Positions 1 through 5,672 of a DNA stretch of 6,476 nt are shown here, piece after piece. Below the pieces are notes generated by a model, which ran no database searches, was not told the origin of the DNA, and worked only from the letters and a program-made list of their open reading frames with translations. The first letter of the stretch is position 1. Each line of letters begins with the position of its first letter. Position numbers and translations under genes: made by a program. Source of the DNA: Bacillota bacterium (GTDB lineage: Bacteria; Bacillota_G; SHA-98; UBA4971); assembly GCA_012512055.1 (NCBI GenBank), contig JAAZEW010000057.1, forward strand, positions 1-6,476, given 5' to 3'.

Positions 1-186
1 GAGATAGAAGTCCCTTCACCCACCAGGATTGTGGTGTAAGGTATAGACAAGGAACTGGTCGGTCAGATTTCAGCTAACATAAGAGGCGTTCGCCCGCCGG
101 AACCGTACTAGGGTAAAGGCATCAGGTATGAAGGCGAGCGAGTCCGTATGAAAGCCGGCAAGGCCGGTAAGGCAGTAGGCCGGTAG
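1..186 (+). pseudogene. rplF: Ribosomal protein L6 (uL6), C-terminal end, interrupted by two in-frame stops
   Basis: This is the 3' end of the large-subunit protein L6, which binds 23S rRNA near the sarcin-ricin region and the factor-binding site. Reading frame 1 gives EIEVPSPTRIVV, a stop, GIDKELVGQISANIRGV, RPPEPY, a stop, then GKGIRYEGERVRMKAGKAG to a final TAG at 184-186. From memory, this matches the Bacillus L6 tail throughout (EIEVPS..VVVKG.DKE..G, then PEPYKGKGIRYEGE). The internal TAA (37-39) and TAG (109-111) sit exactly where L6 has lysine in VVKG and PYKGKG. Each could arise from a Lys codon by a single A-to-T change (AAA to TAA, AAG to TAG). No frameshift is present and other lysine codons in the tail are intact. 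Position upstream of rplR is the normal spc order. The identity is sure; whether the gene is truly broken, mis-sequenced or read through cannot be decided here. The N-terminal two thirds lie outside the window. Confidence 0.88.
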
Positions 187-217
187 GTAGTGGAACGTAT
201 GGAGGGTGGGGTAAGCC

Positions 218-586
218 ATGTTCAAGCGCGAAGATAGAAAGGTTGCGAGAACGAAACGACATCGCCGCCTAAGAAAACGCATATCAGGCACTCAAGATAG
301 CCCCCGTCTTGCTGTGGCCAGATCTCTGAAGCATATTTATGCTCAGCTTATTGACGATCAAACTGGTACTACATTAGCATTTGCGTCCAGCCTCGACCCG
401 GAGATCAAGTCTCAGGCGAAAAACGGCAGCAATATTGAATCTGCACGTTTGGTCGGCAAGCTTATCGCCCGGCGGGCGCAAGAAAAAGGTATCAAGCGGG
501 TAGTATTTGATCGCGGAGGCAACCTTTATCATGGTAGAGTCGCTGCTGTAGCAGAAGGAGCTCGCGAAAGCGGACTTGAGTTTTAA
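218..586 (+). CDS. rplR: Large-subunit ribosomal protein L18 (uL18)
   Basis: L18 binds 5S rRNA together with L5 and helps place it in the central protuberance of the 50S subunit. The 122-residue product has the family's usual length. It has a very basic N-terminus ([15 protein letters not shown], about residues 7-21), then the RNA-binding fold with [10 protein letters not shown] (38-47), [13 protein letters not shown] (72-84) and the signature [14 protein letters not shown] (95-108). It ends in the canonical GLEF. The usual RSNKHI motif reads RSLKHI here, a minor change. The ATG at 218 follows a G-rich Shine-Dalgarno stretch at 201-211. The gene starts 31 nt after the rplF stop and is 27 nt ahead of rpsE, so it is very probably co-transcribed with both. 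It ends with TAA, one of only two TAA stops here. Confidence 0.98.
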   Translation: MFKREDRKVARTKRHRRLRKRISGTQDSPRLAVARSLKHIYAQLIDDQTGTTLAFASSLDPEIKSQAKNGSNIESARLVGKLIARRAQEKGIKRVVFDRGGNLYHGRVAAVAEGARESGLEF

Positions 587-599
587 GGTCCGGGGAAGT

Positions 600-606
600 G
601 GGTGAT
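600..606 (+). promoter_or_regulatory. Ribosome binding site that decides the rpsE start
   Basis: GGGTGAT differs from the ideal AGGTGAT by one base and lies 7 nt before ATG 614. The upstream in-frame GTG at 602 lies inside this site and has only a poorly spaced GGGGAAG before it, so 614 is the better start. A second ATG at 617 is adjacent and cannot be excluded. Confidence 0.6.
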
Positions 607-613
607 TGAGGTA

Positions 614-1108
614 ATGATGGAGTTCGAAGGTCCGGAACTAAAGGAAAAAGTTGTAAACATAGACCCTGTGGCTAAGACTACCAAAGGGGGGCGCACCCGT
701 AGTTTTCGTGCCCTCGTGGTGGTAGGCGACGGCAATGGGCGTGTGGGGACAGGTGTCGGGAAGGCGGCTGAGGTAGCAGAAGCTATTCGCAAGGGAGTCG
801 AAGAGGCGAAGAAGAACATGTTTGATGTTCCTATCGTCGAGACCACCATTCCCCATGAGGTTGTGGGAAGGGCCGGCGCAGGCAGAGTCCTGCTGAAACC
901 TGCTTCGCCCGGTACAGGAGTGATAGCCGGCGGTCCGGTGAGAGCAGTCCTGGAGCTGGCCGGTATTCGCGATATTCTCACGAAATCGTTGGGATCTGCC
1001 AATCCGTTCAACGTTGTTCGCGCCACAGAACAGGGACTCAAATCCCTGACCACGGTGGAAGAAGTAGCGAAGCGCCGAGGAAGATCTGTGGAGGATATAC
1101 TTGGCTAG
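614..1108 (+). CDS. rpsE: Small-subunit ribosomal protein S5 (uS5)
   Basis: S5 sits on the 30S subunit near the decoding centre and the mRNA entry site, and influences fidelity and helicase activity. From ATG 614 the product is 164 residues, normal for the family. The N-terminal double-stranded RNA-binding-like domain carries [19 protein letters not shown] (9-27). It is followed by the signature [20 protein letters not shown] (31-50), including the basic loop at GGRTR where spectinomycin resistance changes are known in other bacteria. The C-terminal domain has [19 protein letters not shown] and [17 protein letters not shown], both family hallmarks. The start is supported by a GGGTGAT site 7 nt upstream; an upstream GTG at 602 would add four residues. 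It stops with TAG. Neighbours rplR and rpmD are the standard spc-operon partners. Confidence 0.98.
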   Translation: MMEFEGPELKEKVVNIDPVAKTTKGGRTRSFRALVVVGDGNGRVGTGVGKAAEVAEAIRKGVEEAKKNMFDVPIVETTIPHEVVGRAGAGRVLLKPASPGTGVIAGGPVRAVLELAGIRDILTKSLGSANPFNVVRATEQGLKSLTTVEEVAKRRGRSVEDILG

Positions 1109-1166
1109 GGGGGTGTGGCAGATGTTAGGAAACGATAATGCCAAAGATAATCAGGAGACAAAAGGG

Positions 1167-1346
1167 ATGCTTAAGATCACACTGAAACGAAGCACAATAG
1201 GCAGACCGAAGGACCAGAAGGCGACTGTCAGAGCGCTTGGGCTTAGGAAGCTCAATCAATCTCGTTGTCTTCCTGATAACCCTGCTGTTAGAGGGATGAT
1301 TGGGAAAGTTGCCCATCTGGTGGATGCGGAAGAAGTCACGGAATAG
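1167..1346 (+). CDS. rpmD: Large-subunit ribosomal protein L30 (uL30)
   Basis: L30 is a small 50S protein that packs against 23S rRNA. From ATG 1167 the product is 59 residues, the usual bacterial length, beginning [20 protein letters not shown] and continuing [13 protein letters not shown], then [19 protein letters not shown]. The family's hallmarks are the I-G-R-P turn and the ALGLRKL helix. The start has AGGAG at 1153-1157 with a 9-nt spacer. An in-frame ATG at 1122 lies 6 nt after another good site (AGGGGGGTG, 1107-1115). It would add a hydrophilic 15-residue leader ([15 protein letters not shown]) not expected in L30, giving 74 residues. Homology favours 1167; the shorter gap to rpsE favours 1122. 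The gene ends in TAG, 12 nt before the rplO start. Confidence 0.93.
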   Translation: MLKITLKRSTIGRPKDQKATVRALGLRKLNQSRCLPDNPAVRGMIGKVAHLVDAEEVTE

Positions 1347-1352
1347 GAGGTG
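1345..1352 (+). promoter_or_regulatory. Ribosome binding site of rplO, overlapping the rpmD stop
   Basis: AGGAGGTG at 1345-1352 is a near-perfect Shine-Dalgarno site starting within the rpmD TAG (1344-1346) and placed 6 nt before TTG 1359. The in-frame GTG at 1350 lies inside the site itself, so it cannot be the start. The overlap suggests coupling between rpmD termination and rplO initiation. Confidence 0.7.
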
Positions 1353-1358
1353 GCTCCA

Positions 1359-1799
1359 TTGAGACTTGAGCGACTGTCCCCGCCGGAAGGCGCCAAACGA
1401 GCTCAAAGACGGGTCGGTAGAGGTATCGGGAGCGGCCGTGGCAAAACTTCAGGCCGGGGTCACAAGGGACAAAGAGCCAGGTCCGGTGGGACCAAAGGCC
1501 CCATGTTTGAAGGGGGCCAGATGCCTTTAGTCAGGCGTATACCGAAGCGAGGATTTACCAATCCTTTTAAGATTAGATTTGTTCCTGTCAATTTGCGGGA
1601 TCTGGAGATGTTTGAAGAGGACGCGGTGATTACCCCTGAGACACTTCAAGCATCCGGAATAATCAAACGGGCCCGCGACCGTGTAAAAATCCTGGGCGAA
1701 GGCGAAATAAGTAAACCGCTTACCGTCAGAGCCCATGCATTCAGCCGATCTGCGGTGGAGAAGATTGAACAAGCAGGCGGCAAAGTCGAGGTGATATAG
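1359..1799 (+). CDS. rplO: Large-subunit ribosomal protein L15 (uL15)
   Basis: L15 is an assembly protein that threads a long basic extension into 23S rRNA. I place the start at TTG 1359, giving 146 residues beginning [18 protein letters not shown]. This matches the family's M-L-x-x-L-x-P-x-x-G-x opening and has an ideal Shine-Dalgarno site 6 nt upstream. The GTG at 1350 would add three residues but lies within that site. The glycine- and arginine-rich extension includes VGRGIGSG (19-26) and [11 protein letters not shown] (28-38), followed by [17 protein letters not shown] (50-66), all diagnostic of L15. The C-terminal globular part ends with [21 protein letters not shown] spanning 126-146. 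The TAG stop is one base before secY, the tightest non-overlapping junction in the window, consistent with coupled expression of the two genes. Confidence 0.97.
   Translation: MRLERLSPPEGAKRAQRRVGRGIGSGRGKTSGRGHKGQRARSGGTKGPMFEGGQMPLVRRIPKRGFTNPFKIRFVPVNLRDLEMFEEDAVITPETLQASGIIKRARDRVKILGEGEISKPLTVRAHAFSRSAVEKIEQAGGKVEVI
1789..1795 (+). promoter_or_regulatory. Ribosome binding site of secY inside the rplO 3' end
   Basis: AGGTGAT, a perfect match to the 16S anti-Shine-Dalgarno partner, spans the last codons of rplO and stands 5 nt before TTG 1801. It supports the TTG start. Ribosomes ending rplO must pass over this site, so reinitiation coupling is likely. Confidence 0.7.
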
Positions 1800-1800
1800 G

Positions 1801-3051
1801 TTGCTAGGAGCACTTGCCAGCGCCTTCAGGATCCCGGAACTCAGGAAGAAGATTCTTTATACTATAGGGCTGCTTGCCGTTTATCGTGTGGCATCGTTTA
1901 TCCCTGTTCCCGGGGTGGACGTTGCCCAACTCGTGCAGGTTTTCGGAGAGGCCGGGCTTTTTCAGTTTCTGGATTTGTTCGCAGGCGGAGCACTCATGAG
2001 ATTCACAGTCTTTGCAATGGGTGTAGGGCCGTACATCACCTCGTCCATTGTTATGCAGTTGTTGCAGGTAGTGATACCCAGTCTTGAAGAGATGGCTAAG
2101 TCGGGAGTGGAAGGCAGACGGAAGCTATCGCAGTGGACGAGATACGGCGCGGTGATCCTTGCAGTCATCCAAGGTACAGCCATCACGTTTGGTATACGGG
2201 GAGCGCTCAACGATACAAGCGCCATGTCAGTGCTCCTTATTATCACAACGTTGACTGCAGGCACAGCTTTCTTGATGTGGCTGGGGGAGAAGATTTCCGA
2301 AAACGGAATAGGAAACGGAATATCCCTTATCATCTTTACGGGTATTATCGCCAGGTTGCCTGTAACGTTCCGCAGCCTGATTGCCAGTGTGGGCCAGGGT
2401 GGAGTCGGCATAGTCAGTGCATTGCTGTATGTCGTTGTCAGCCTGATATCGATAGTCGGAGTAATCATGATTACTCTGGCAAGCCGTAGAATTCCCGTGC
2501 AATACGCTAAGCGTGTTGTGGGTCGAAAGGTCTATGGGGGGCAGAGCACGCACATACCCCTTAGTGTGAACCAGGCCGGAGTGATTCCTGTGATTTTTGC
2601 TTCATCACTTCTGGCGTTCCCTGCTACCATAGCACAGTTTGTGCCTAAACTGGCTTTTATGTCTGATTGGCTGCGGGGCGAGAGTGTTTCGTATATGATT
2701 GTCTACTCGTTGCTGATTATAGGTTTCACGTACTTCTACACTGCCATGACATTTAATGTTGCGGACGTGTCCAACAATCTAAAGAAGTACGGAGGTTTCA
2801 TACCGGGTATTCGGCCGGGGAGGCCTACTGTGGAATACTTGGAGCGCATATTGTCAAGGCTCACTTTTGTCGGCGGGTTGTTCCTCGCTGCAGTAGCCAT
2901 ATTGCCCAATATCATGACCGGTGTTACCAAGCTTAGCGGAGTCAGTTTCGGCGGAACCGCCCTCCTTATCATGGTGGGGGTTGCGCTCGATACTATGAAG
3001 CAAATAGAAGCGCAGCTCTTGATGAGGCAATATGAAGGCTTCATGAAGTAG
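1801..3051 (+). CDS. secY: Protein translocase subunit SecY
   Basis: SecY forms the membrane channel through which Sec substrates are exported or inserted, with SecE, SecG and the SecA motor. The 416-residue product has the expected length and ten hydrophobic segments, roughly at 18-36, 70-92, 115-134, 142-162, 173-190, 203-226, 257-279, 298-318, 354-372 and 382-399. It opens with FRIPELRKKILYT (9-21) and has IPVPGVD (34-40). The plug/TM2 region LDLFAGGALMRFTVFAMG lies at 57-74, with GPYITSSIVMQLL at 76-88. The cytoplasmic loop C4 carries RRIPVQYAKR (229-238), followed by HIPLSVNQAGVIPVIFA (251-267). The SecA- and ribosome-binding loop C5 has IPGIRPGRPT (334-343). The C-terminus MRQYEGFMK is canonical. 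Initiation at TTG 1801 is supported by AGGTGAT 5 nt upstream. TAG stop; adk follows 13 nt later. I see no missing key residue. Confidence 0.99.
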   Translation: MLGALASAFRIPELRKKILYTIGLLAVYRVASFIPVPGVDVAQLVQVFGEAGLFQFLDLFAGGALMRFTVFAMGVGPYITSSIVMQLLQVVIPSLEEMAKSGVEGRRKLSQWTRYGAVILAVIQGTAITFGIRGALNDTSAMSVLLIITTLTAGTAFLMWLGEKISENGIGNGISLIIFTGIIARLPVTFRSLIASVGQGGVGIVSALLYVVVSLISIVGVIMITLASRRIPVQYAKRVVGRKVYGGQSTHIPLSVNQAGVIPVIFASSLLAFPATIAQFVPKLAFMSDWLRGESVSYMIVYSLLIIGFTYFYTAMTFNVADVSNNLKKYGGFIPGIRPGRPTVEYLERILSRLTFVGGLFLAAVAILPNIMTGVTKLSGVSFGGTALLIMVGVALDTMKQIEAQLLMRQYEGFMK

Positions 3052-3064
3052 GGGGAGGAAAGAT

Positions 3065-3703
3065 ATGCGTCTTGTTCTTCTGGGCCCTCCCGGGGTCGGA
3101 AAAGGCACTCAGGCAGTGAGACTCAGTAAGCGTCTTGGCGTGCCGCACATATCCACAGGGGATATGTTTCGAGAAGCATTGGCCAAGAAAACGGCATTGG
3201 GTCTTTCAGCGAAGGAGTATATGGATTCCGGAAAGCTTGTTCCCAACGAGATTACCATCGGGCTTGTCAGGGATAGGCTGGAGAACCCTGATTGCAGCCG
3301 AGGGTTCATTCTTGACGGATTCCCGCGAGACGTGGCTCAGGCTGAAGCCTTAAAGAAGATCCTAAAGAGCCTCGGCGTGTCACTGGATGCGGCTGTCTAC
3401 ATCGACGCCGGGCCCGACATTGTTGTGAAGCGCATTACAGGCCGGCGAGTCTGTGAGGATTGTGGGGCTACGTATCACATGACGTTCAACCCACCGCCTG
3501 AAGACGGAAAATGCCCGAAATGCGGAGGCCGCATTTATCAGCGGGTGGATGACAGGGAAGATACTGTGCGCGAGCGGCTCAAGGTATATAAGGCTTTGAC
3601 AGAACCTGTAGTTGACTATTATGAGGGTGTTGGTATCCTCCGAACGGTCAATGGCGAAGAGGACGCAAATGAAGTTCTCGCTGCGATTATCTCGATGATT
3701 TAA
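3065..3703 (+). CDS. adk: Adenylate kinase, zinc-type long form
   Basis: Cytoplasmic adenylate kinase converts ATP and AMP to two ADP and keeps adenylate energy charge balanced. The 212-residue product has the P-loop GPPGVGKGT (7-15), the AMP-site motif STGDMFR (30-36), GFILDGFPRD (80-89) with Arg88, and ITGRRVC (124-130). The LID carries four cysteines, C130-x2-C133 and C150-x2-C153, the structural zinc site common in Gram-positive Adk. Catalytic arginines follow in VDDREDTVRERL (161-172), where the usual Glu is Asp, and the C-terminal EPVVDYYEG motif is present. The GFPRD motif has Asp where many homologues have Thr. A GGGGGAGG site (3051-3058) precedes ATG 3065. The gene lies between secY and map as in many Bacillota and ends in TAA, 11 nt before map. 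Confidence 0.99.
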   Translation: MRLVLLGPPGVGKGTQAVRLSKRLGVPHISTGDMFREALAKKTALGLSAKEYMDSGKLVPNEITIGLVRDRLENPDCSRGFILDGFPRDVAQAEALKKILKSLGVSLDAAVYIDAGPDIVVKRITGRRVCEDCGATYHMTFNPPPEDGKCPKCGGRIYQRVDDREDTVRERLKVYKALTEPVVDYYEGVGILRTVNGEEDANEVLAAIISMI

Positions 3704-3714
3704 GGAAGGCAATA

Positions 3715-4485
3715 ATGTTGAGAAAAATAACTCCGTTGGTTATTTGCAAAAGCCCTGAGGAAATTGATATTATGAAAAGGTCAGGCGCGATATTGGCAGA
3801 GCTTCTCGAGAAGCTGCGTGGATTCATAAAGCCCGGGATTAGCACTTTGGATATTGACAAATTCGCTGAAGAGTTCATTATGAGCCGAGGGGCAAATCCG
3901 TCGTTTAAAGGGCTATATGGTTTTCCGGCCAGTGCGTGCGTGTCTATTAATGAGGAGGTTGTCCACGGCATTCCCGGTAACAGGAAACTGGCTGAAGGGG
4001 ATATAGTCAGTATTGATGTAGGCGCGGAAGTCCAGGGGTTTCACTGTGACAGTGCAGCGACTTTCCCTGTGGGCACGATTTCCGGGGAAGCTCTGGAACT
4101 CATGAGAACGACTGAGGAATCTCTTTACCGCGGCATTGAGCAAGCACGGATTGGCCTTCGCATAGCTGATGTATCCAGAGCGATACAGAGCTATGCGGAG
4201 TCGAAAGGGTTTTCCATTATCAAGGCGCTGTCAGGGCACGGAGTAGGGCGCAAACTCCATGAAGAGCCTGCAATTCCCAACTTTGTGATTCGTGGTGAAC
4301 CCGGGCCTATGCTGGCTGAAGGAATGACACTGGCTATAGAACCCATGGTCAACGCCGGTGGGCCCGATGTGAAGACCCTTAAGGATAACTGGACGGTAGT
4401 TACCTGTGACGGTTCGTTGTCAGCCCATTTCGAGCATACGGTTGCTGTGACCCGGGACGGCCCGGTGATACTCACTGCTCTCTAG
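3715..4485 (+). CDS. map: Methionine aminopeptidase, type I
   Basis: Map is a cytoplasmic metallopeptidase that removes the initiator methionine from nascent proteins whose second residue is small. The 256-residue product has the pita-bread fold signature and all expected metal ligands: Asp101 (SIDVGAE), Asp112 (GFHCDSAATF), His175 (LSGHGVG), Glu209 (LAIEPM) and Glu240 (AHFEHTVAV). Substrate-side histidines His84 (VVHGIP) and His182 are also in place. Family members typically begin near the ICKSPEEI motif; here about eight residues (MLRKITPL) precede it. ATG 3715 has an excellent AAGGAAGG site with a 5-nt spacer, while the in-frame TTG at 3736 has none obvious, so I keep 3715. There is no N-terminal zinc-finger extension, consistent with bacterial type Ia. 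TAG stop, followed closely by the KOW-domain gene. Confidence 0.98.
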   Translation: MLRKITPLVICKSPEEIDIMKRSGAILAELLEKLRGFIKPGISTLDIDKFAEEFIMSRGANPSFKGLYGFPASACVSINEEVVHGIPGNRKLAEGDIVSIDVGAEVQGFHCDSAATFPVGTISGEALELMRTTEESLYRGIEQARIGLRIADVSRAIQSYAESKGFSIIKALSGHGVGRKLHEEPAIPNFVIRGEPGPMLAEGMTLAIEPMVNAGGPDVKTLKDNWTVVTCDGSLSAHFEHTVAVTRDGPVILTAL

Positions 4486-4503
4486 TTAGGAGGACAGTTG
4501 AGG

Positions 4504-4800
4504 ATGGAACCAGAATTGGGACAATTGGTAGTGTCTGCGGCAGGTAGGGACAGAGGCAGGTATTATATAGTTGCGCGAATTCTTGACGATACTACAGTCG
4601 CAGTTACTGACGGAGCTTACAGGCCGGTTTCGAATCCTAAGAAGAAAAACGTTAGGCATCTCATGATGACACGGACCGTAAACAGCTCCCTTAGAGAGAA
4701 ACTCCTCCGGGGAATAGGCATAACTAATGAGGAGGTATGTGAAGCTTTGAAGATAAGCAGCAAAGCCAGGCCAGAAAGGACGGACTGTTCCAATGGGTAG
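4504..4800 (+). CDS. KOW-domain RNA-binding protein (L14e/YbzG-like)
   Basis: This small basic protein belongs to the KOW family found between map and infA in many Bacillota, resembling eukaryotic/archaeal L14e-type ribosomal proteins. Its exact role is unestablished; an RNA- or ribosome-binding function is inferred from the domain and the operon. From ATG 4504 it has 98 residues. The KOW motif lies near the N-terminus in [18 protein letters not shown] (6-23). A short beta region ([15 protein letters not shown]) follows, then a lysine-rich turn [13 protein letters not shown] and a C-terminal part with [11 protein letters not shown]. The tail ([12 protein letters not shown]) looks lineage-specific. 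AGGAGG at 4488-4493 is 10 nt before ATG 4504 and only 4 nt before an in-frame TTG at 4498, so the start could be two codons earlier. The 3' end overlaps infA by 8 nt. Confidence 0.9.
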   Translation: MEPELGQLVVSAAGRDRGRYYIVARILDDTTVAVTDGAYRPVSNPKKKNVRHLMMTRTVNSSLREKLLRGIGITNEEVCEALKISSKARPERTDCSNG

Positions 4801-5011
4801 AAAGGACGCGATAGAGGTAGAGGGAACCGTCATTGAGGCGTTGCCCAATGCAATGTTTAGGGTAGAGTTGGAAAATGGGCATAGGGTTCTCGCTCACGTG
4901 TCCGGGAAAATGCGTATGCATTTTATTAGGATCTTACCCGGGGACAAGGTAACAATGGAGTTATCCCCATATGACCTGTCGAGAGGCAGGATAACATATC
5001 GGTTTAAGTAG
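4793..5011 (+). CDS. infA: Translation initiation factor IF-1
   Basis: IF-1 occupies the ribosomal A site during initiation and supports IF-2 and IF-3. The 72-residue product is a single OB-fold of standard length, with [17 protein letters not shown] (14-30), [17 protein letters not shown] (35-51) and [15 protein letters not shown] (58-72), close to the bacterial consensus. The N-terminus [11 protein letters not shown] differs slightly from the common MAK-x-D-x-IEVEG. The start codon lies inside the last codons of the upstream KOW gene (8-nt overlap). The only Shine-Dalgarno-like sequence is AAAGGA at 4775-4780, about 12 nt away, so initiation probably depends on translational coupling to the upstream gene. 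TAG stop. A 54-nt spacer separates it from rpmJ. Confidence 0.98.
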   Translation: MGRKDAIEVEGTVIEALPNAMFRVELENGHRVLAHVSGKMRMHFIRILPGDKVTMELSPYDLSRGRITYRFK

Positions 5012-5022
5012 GCGGAAGCTGT

Positions 5023-5065
5023 TTTCCCATTGCTGTGGCGCAATGTAGCGCCGGGAGGTTTTTTT
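5023..5065 (+). promoter_or_regulatory. Possible two-state RNA structure before rpmJ
   Basis: Two hairpins that exclude each other can be drawn in the infA-rpmJ spacer. Hairpin A pairs CATTGC (5028-5033) with GCAATG (5040-5045), six base pairs with a 6-nt loop. Hairpin B pairs GGCGC (5037-5041) with GCGCC (5048-5052), loop AATGTA. With B formed, TTTCCC (5023-5028) can also pair with the rpmJ Shine-Dalgarno site GGGAGG (5053-5058), two of the pairs being G-U. With A formed, that site stays free. Seven T residues (5059-5065) follow. The pairing is seen directly; a regulatory function is inference, and the stems are short. Confidence 0.35.
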
Positions 5066-5179
5066 ATGAAGGTTAGGCCATCTGTGAAGAAGATCTGTGA
5101 TAAATGCAAGATAATCAAGCGTAAGGGCACCGTAATGGTGATTTGTGAAAACCCCAAACATAAGCAACGTCAGGGTTAG
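5066..5179 (+). CDS. rpmJ: Large-subunit ribosomal protein L36 (bL36), zinc-binding form
   Basis: L36 is the smallest 50S protein and stabilises 23S rRNA folding late in assembly. The 37-residue product begins [20 protein letters not shown] and ends KHKQRQG. Cys11, Cys14, Cys27 and His32 form the C-C-C-H zinc ribbon, so this is the zinc-dependent (C+) form rather than the cysteine-less paralogue made under zinc starvation in some bacteria. Length and motif match the family fully. ATG 5066 follows GGGAGG (5053-5058) with a 7-nt all-T spacer, an unusual composition for a ribosome binding region. The place between infA and rpsM is the classical one. TAG stop, 20 nt before rpsM. Confidence 0.98.
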   Translation: MKVRPSVKKICDKCKIIKRKGTVMVICENPKHKQRQG

Positions 5180-5199
5180 GGTGGAGGTGAAGCGCGCAA

Positions 5200-5574
5200 A
5201 TGGCTAGAATTGCAGGAGTTGACCTCCCAAGGGATAAGAGAATTGAGGTAGCTCTAACCTATATCTATGGTATAGGCCAATCCACTGCGAGGGCAATTGT
5301 GGAAAGCACAGGGGTGGATCCCTATACGAGAGTCAGGGATCTCACCGAGGACGAGATAACACGCCTTAGGGAGGTTATCGATAGAGATTACAAGGTGGAA
5401 GGCGAGCTCCGCGCGGAGCAGGCTTCTCACGTCAAGAGGCTGATTGACATCGGTTCCTACCGCGGACTGCGTCATCGTAGAGGCGTGCCTGTCAGAGGCC
5501 AGCGTACTCGCACTAATGCCAGGACGAGAAAAGGCCCTAAGAAGACGGTTGGTGCTCGCAGGGCAAGGTCTTAG
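5200..5574 (+). CDS. rpsM: Small-subunit ribosomal protein S13 (uS13)
   Basis: S13 lies in the head of the 30S subunit, contacts the P-site tRNA through its C-terminal tail and forms intersubunit bridges with the 50S central protuberance. The 124-residue product opens with [14 protein letters not shown]. It has the helix-two-turn-helix segment ALTYIYGIG (18-26), [11 protein letters not shown] (43-53) and the signature [15 protein letters not shown] (89-103), followed by the basic tail [20 protein letters not shown] (105-124). The tail ends in an arginine-rich variant of the more common lysine-rich end. GGAGGTGA (5183-5190) lies 9 nt before ATG 5200. TAG stop. In E. coli this gene opens the alpha operon, whose leader is the S4 target; here no promoter is visible before it and it follows rpmJ by 20 nt. 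Confidence 0.98.
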   Translation: MARIAGVDLPRDKRIEVALTYIYGIGQSTARAIVESTGVDPYTRVRDLTEDEITRLREVIDRDYKVEGELRAEQASHVKRLIDIGSYRGLRHRRGVPVRGQRTRTNARTRKGPKKTVGARRARS

Positions 5575-5672
5575 GCAGGCGTGTCGGTGATAGGCAGCCC
5601 TCACAGAGTAGGGCAGGAGCCGTAAAACAACGAAAAGGCCAGAAGTGGTAGCGAGAAAGGGGAGCGCCGAGT
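5575..5672 (+). other. 98-nt rpsM-rpsK spacer with a possible stem-loop
   Basis: This is the longest gap in the window and contains no open frame of interest. GCCCT (5597-5601) can pair with AGGGC (5610-5614) around an 8-nt loop. An outer GGC (5593-5595) can pair with GCC (5619-5621) across a 1-by-4 internal loop. No T-tract follows, so it is not an intrinsic terminator. The remainder is purine-rich and ends with the rpsK ribosome binding site GGGGAG (5659-5664). An mRNA processing site or protein-binding element is possible but unproven. Confidence 0.35.

Noticed and set aside
37..111. Pyrrolysine insertion at the L6 stops
   Set aside because: Pyrrolysine is read only from UAG, so it cannot explain the TAA. 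TAG is also the dominant ordinary stop in this window.
154..183. Repeat-like GCCGG/AAGGC sequence at the rplF end
   Set aside because: It simply encodes the usual Ala-Gly-Lys-rich L6 tail and shows no wider repeat.
40..183. Independent small gene encoding a separate L6 C-terminal half after the first stop
   Set aside because: There is no ATG, GTG or TTG start with a binding site directly after base 39, and the second stop at 109-111 would break it anyway.
583..1053. Long minus-strand open frame opposite rpsE
   Set aside because: It is fully antisense to a certain S5 gene, its product is low-complexity Pro/Thr/Ser-rich, and it lacks family features; a shadow of codon bias.
1962..2468. Minus-strand open frame of 168 codons opposite secY
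   Set aside because: It mirrors the membrane-segment codons of SecY, has no recognisable domain and no operon context.
3854..3881. TTGACA with CATTAT 16 nt downstream inside map
   Set aside because: It lies deep within the map coding frame, the -10 is weak (4 of 6) and no gene start follows for over 600 nt.
5037..5065. Intrinsic terminator between infA and rpmJ
   Set aside because: The stem is only 5 bp, the T-run begins 6 nt after it rather than directly, and the intervening bases are the rpmJ ribosome binding site. Full termination inside this operon would be unlikely.
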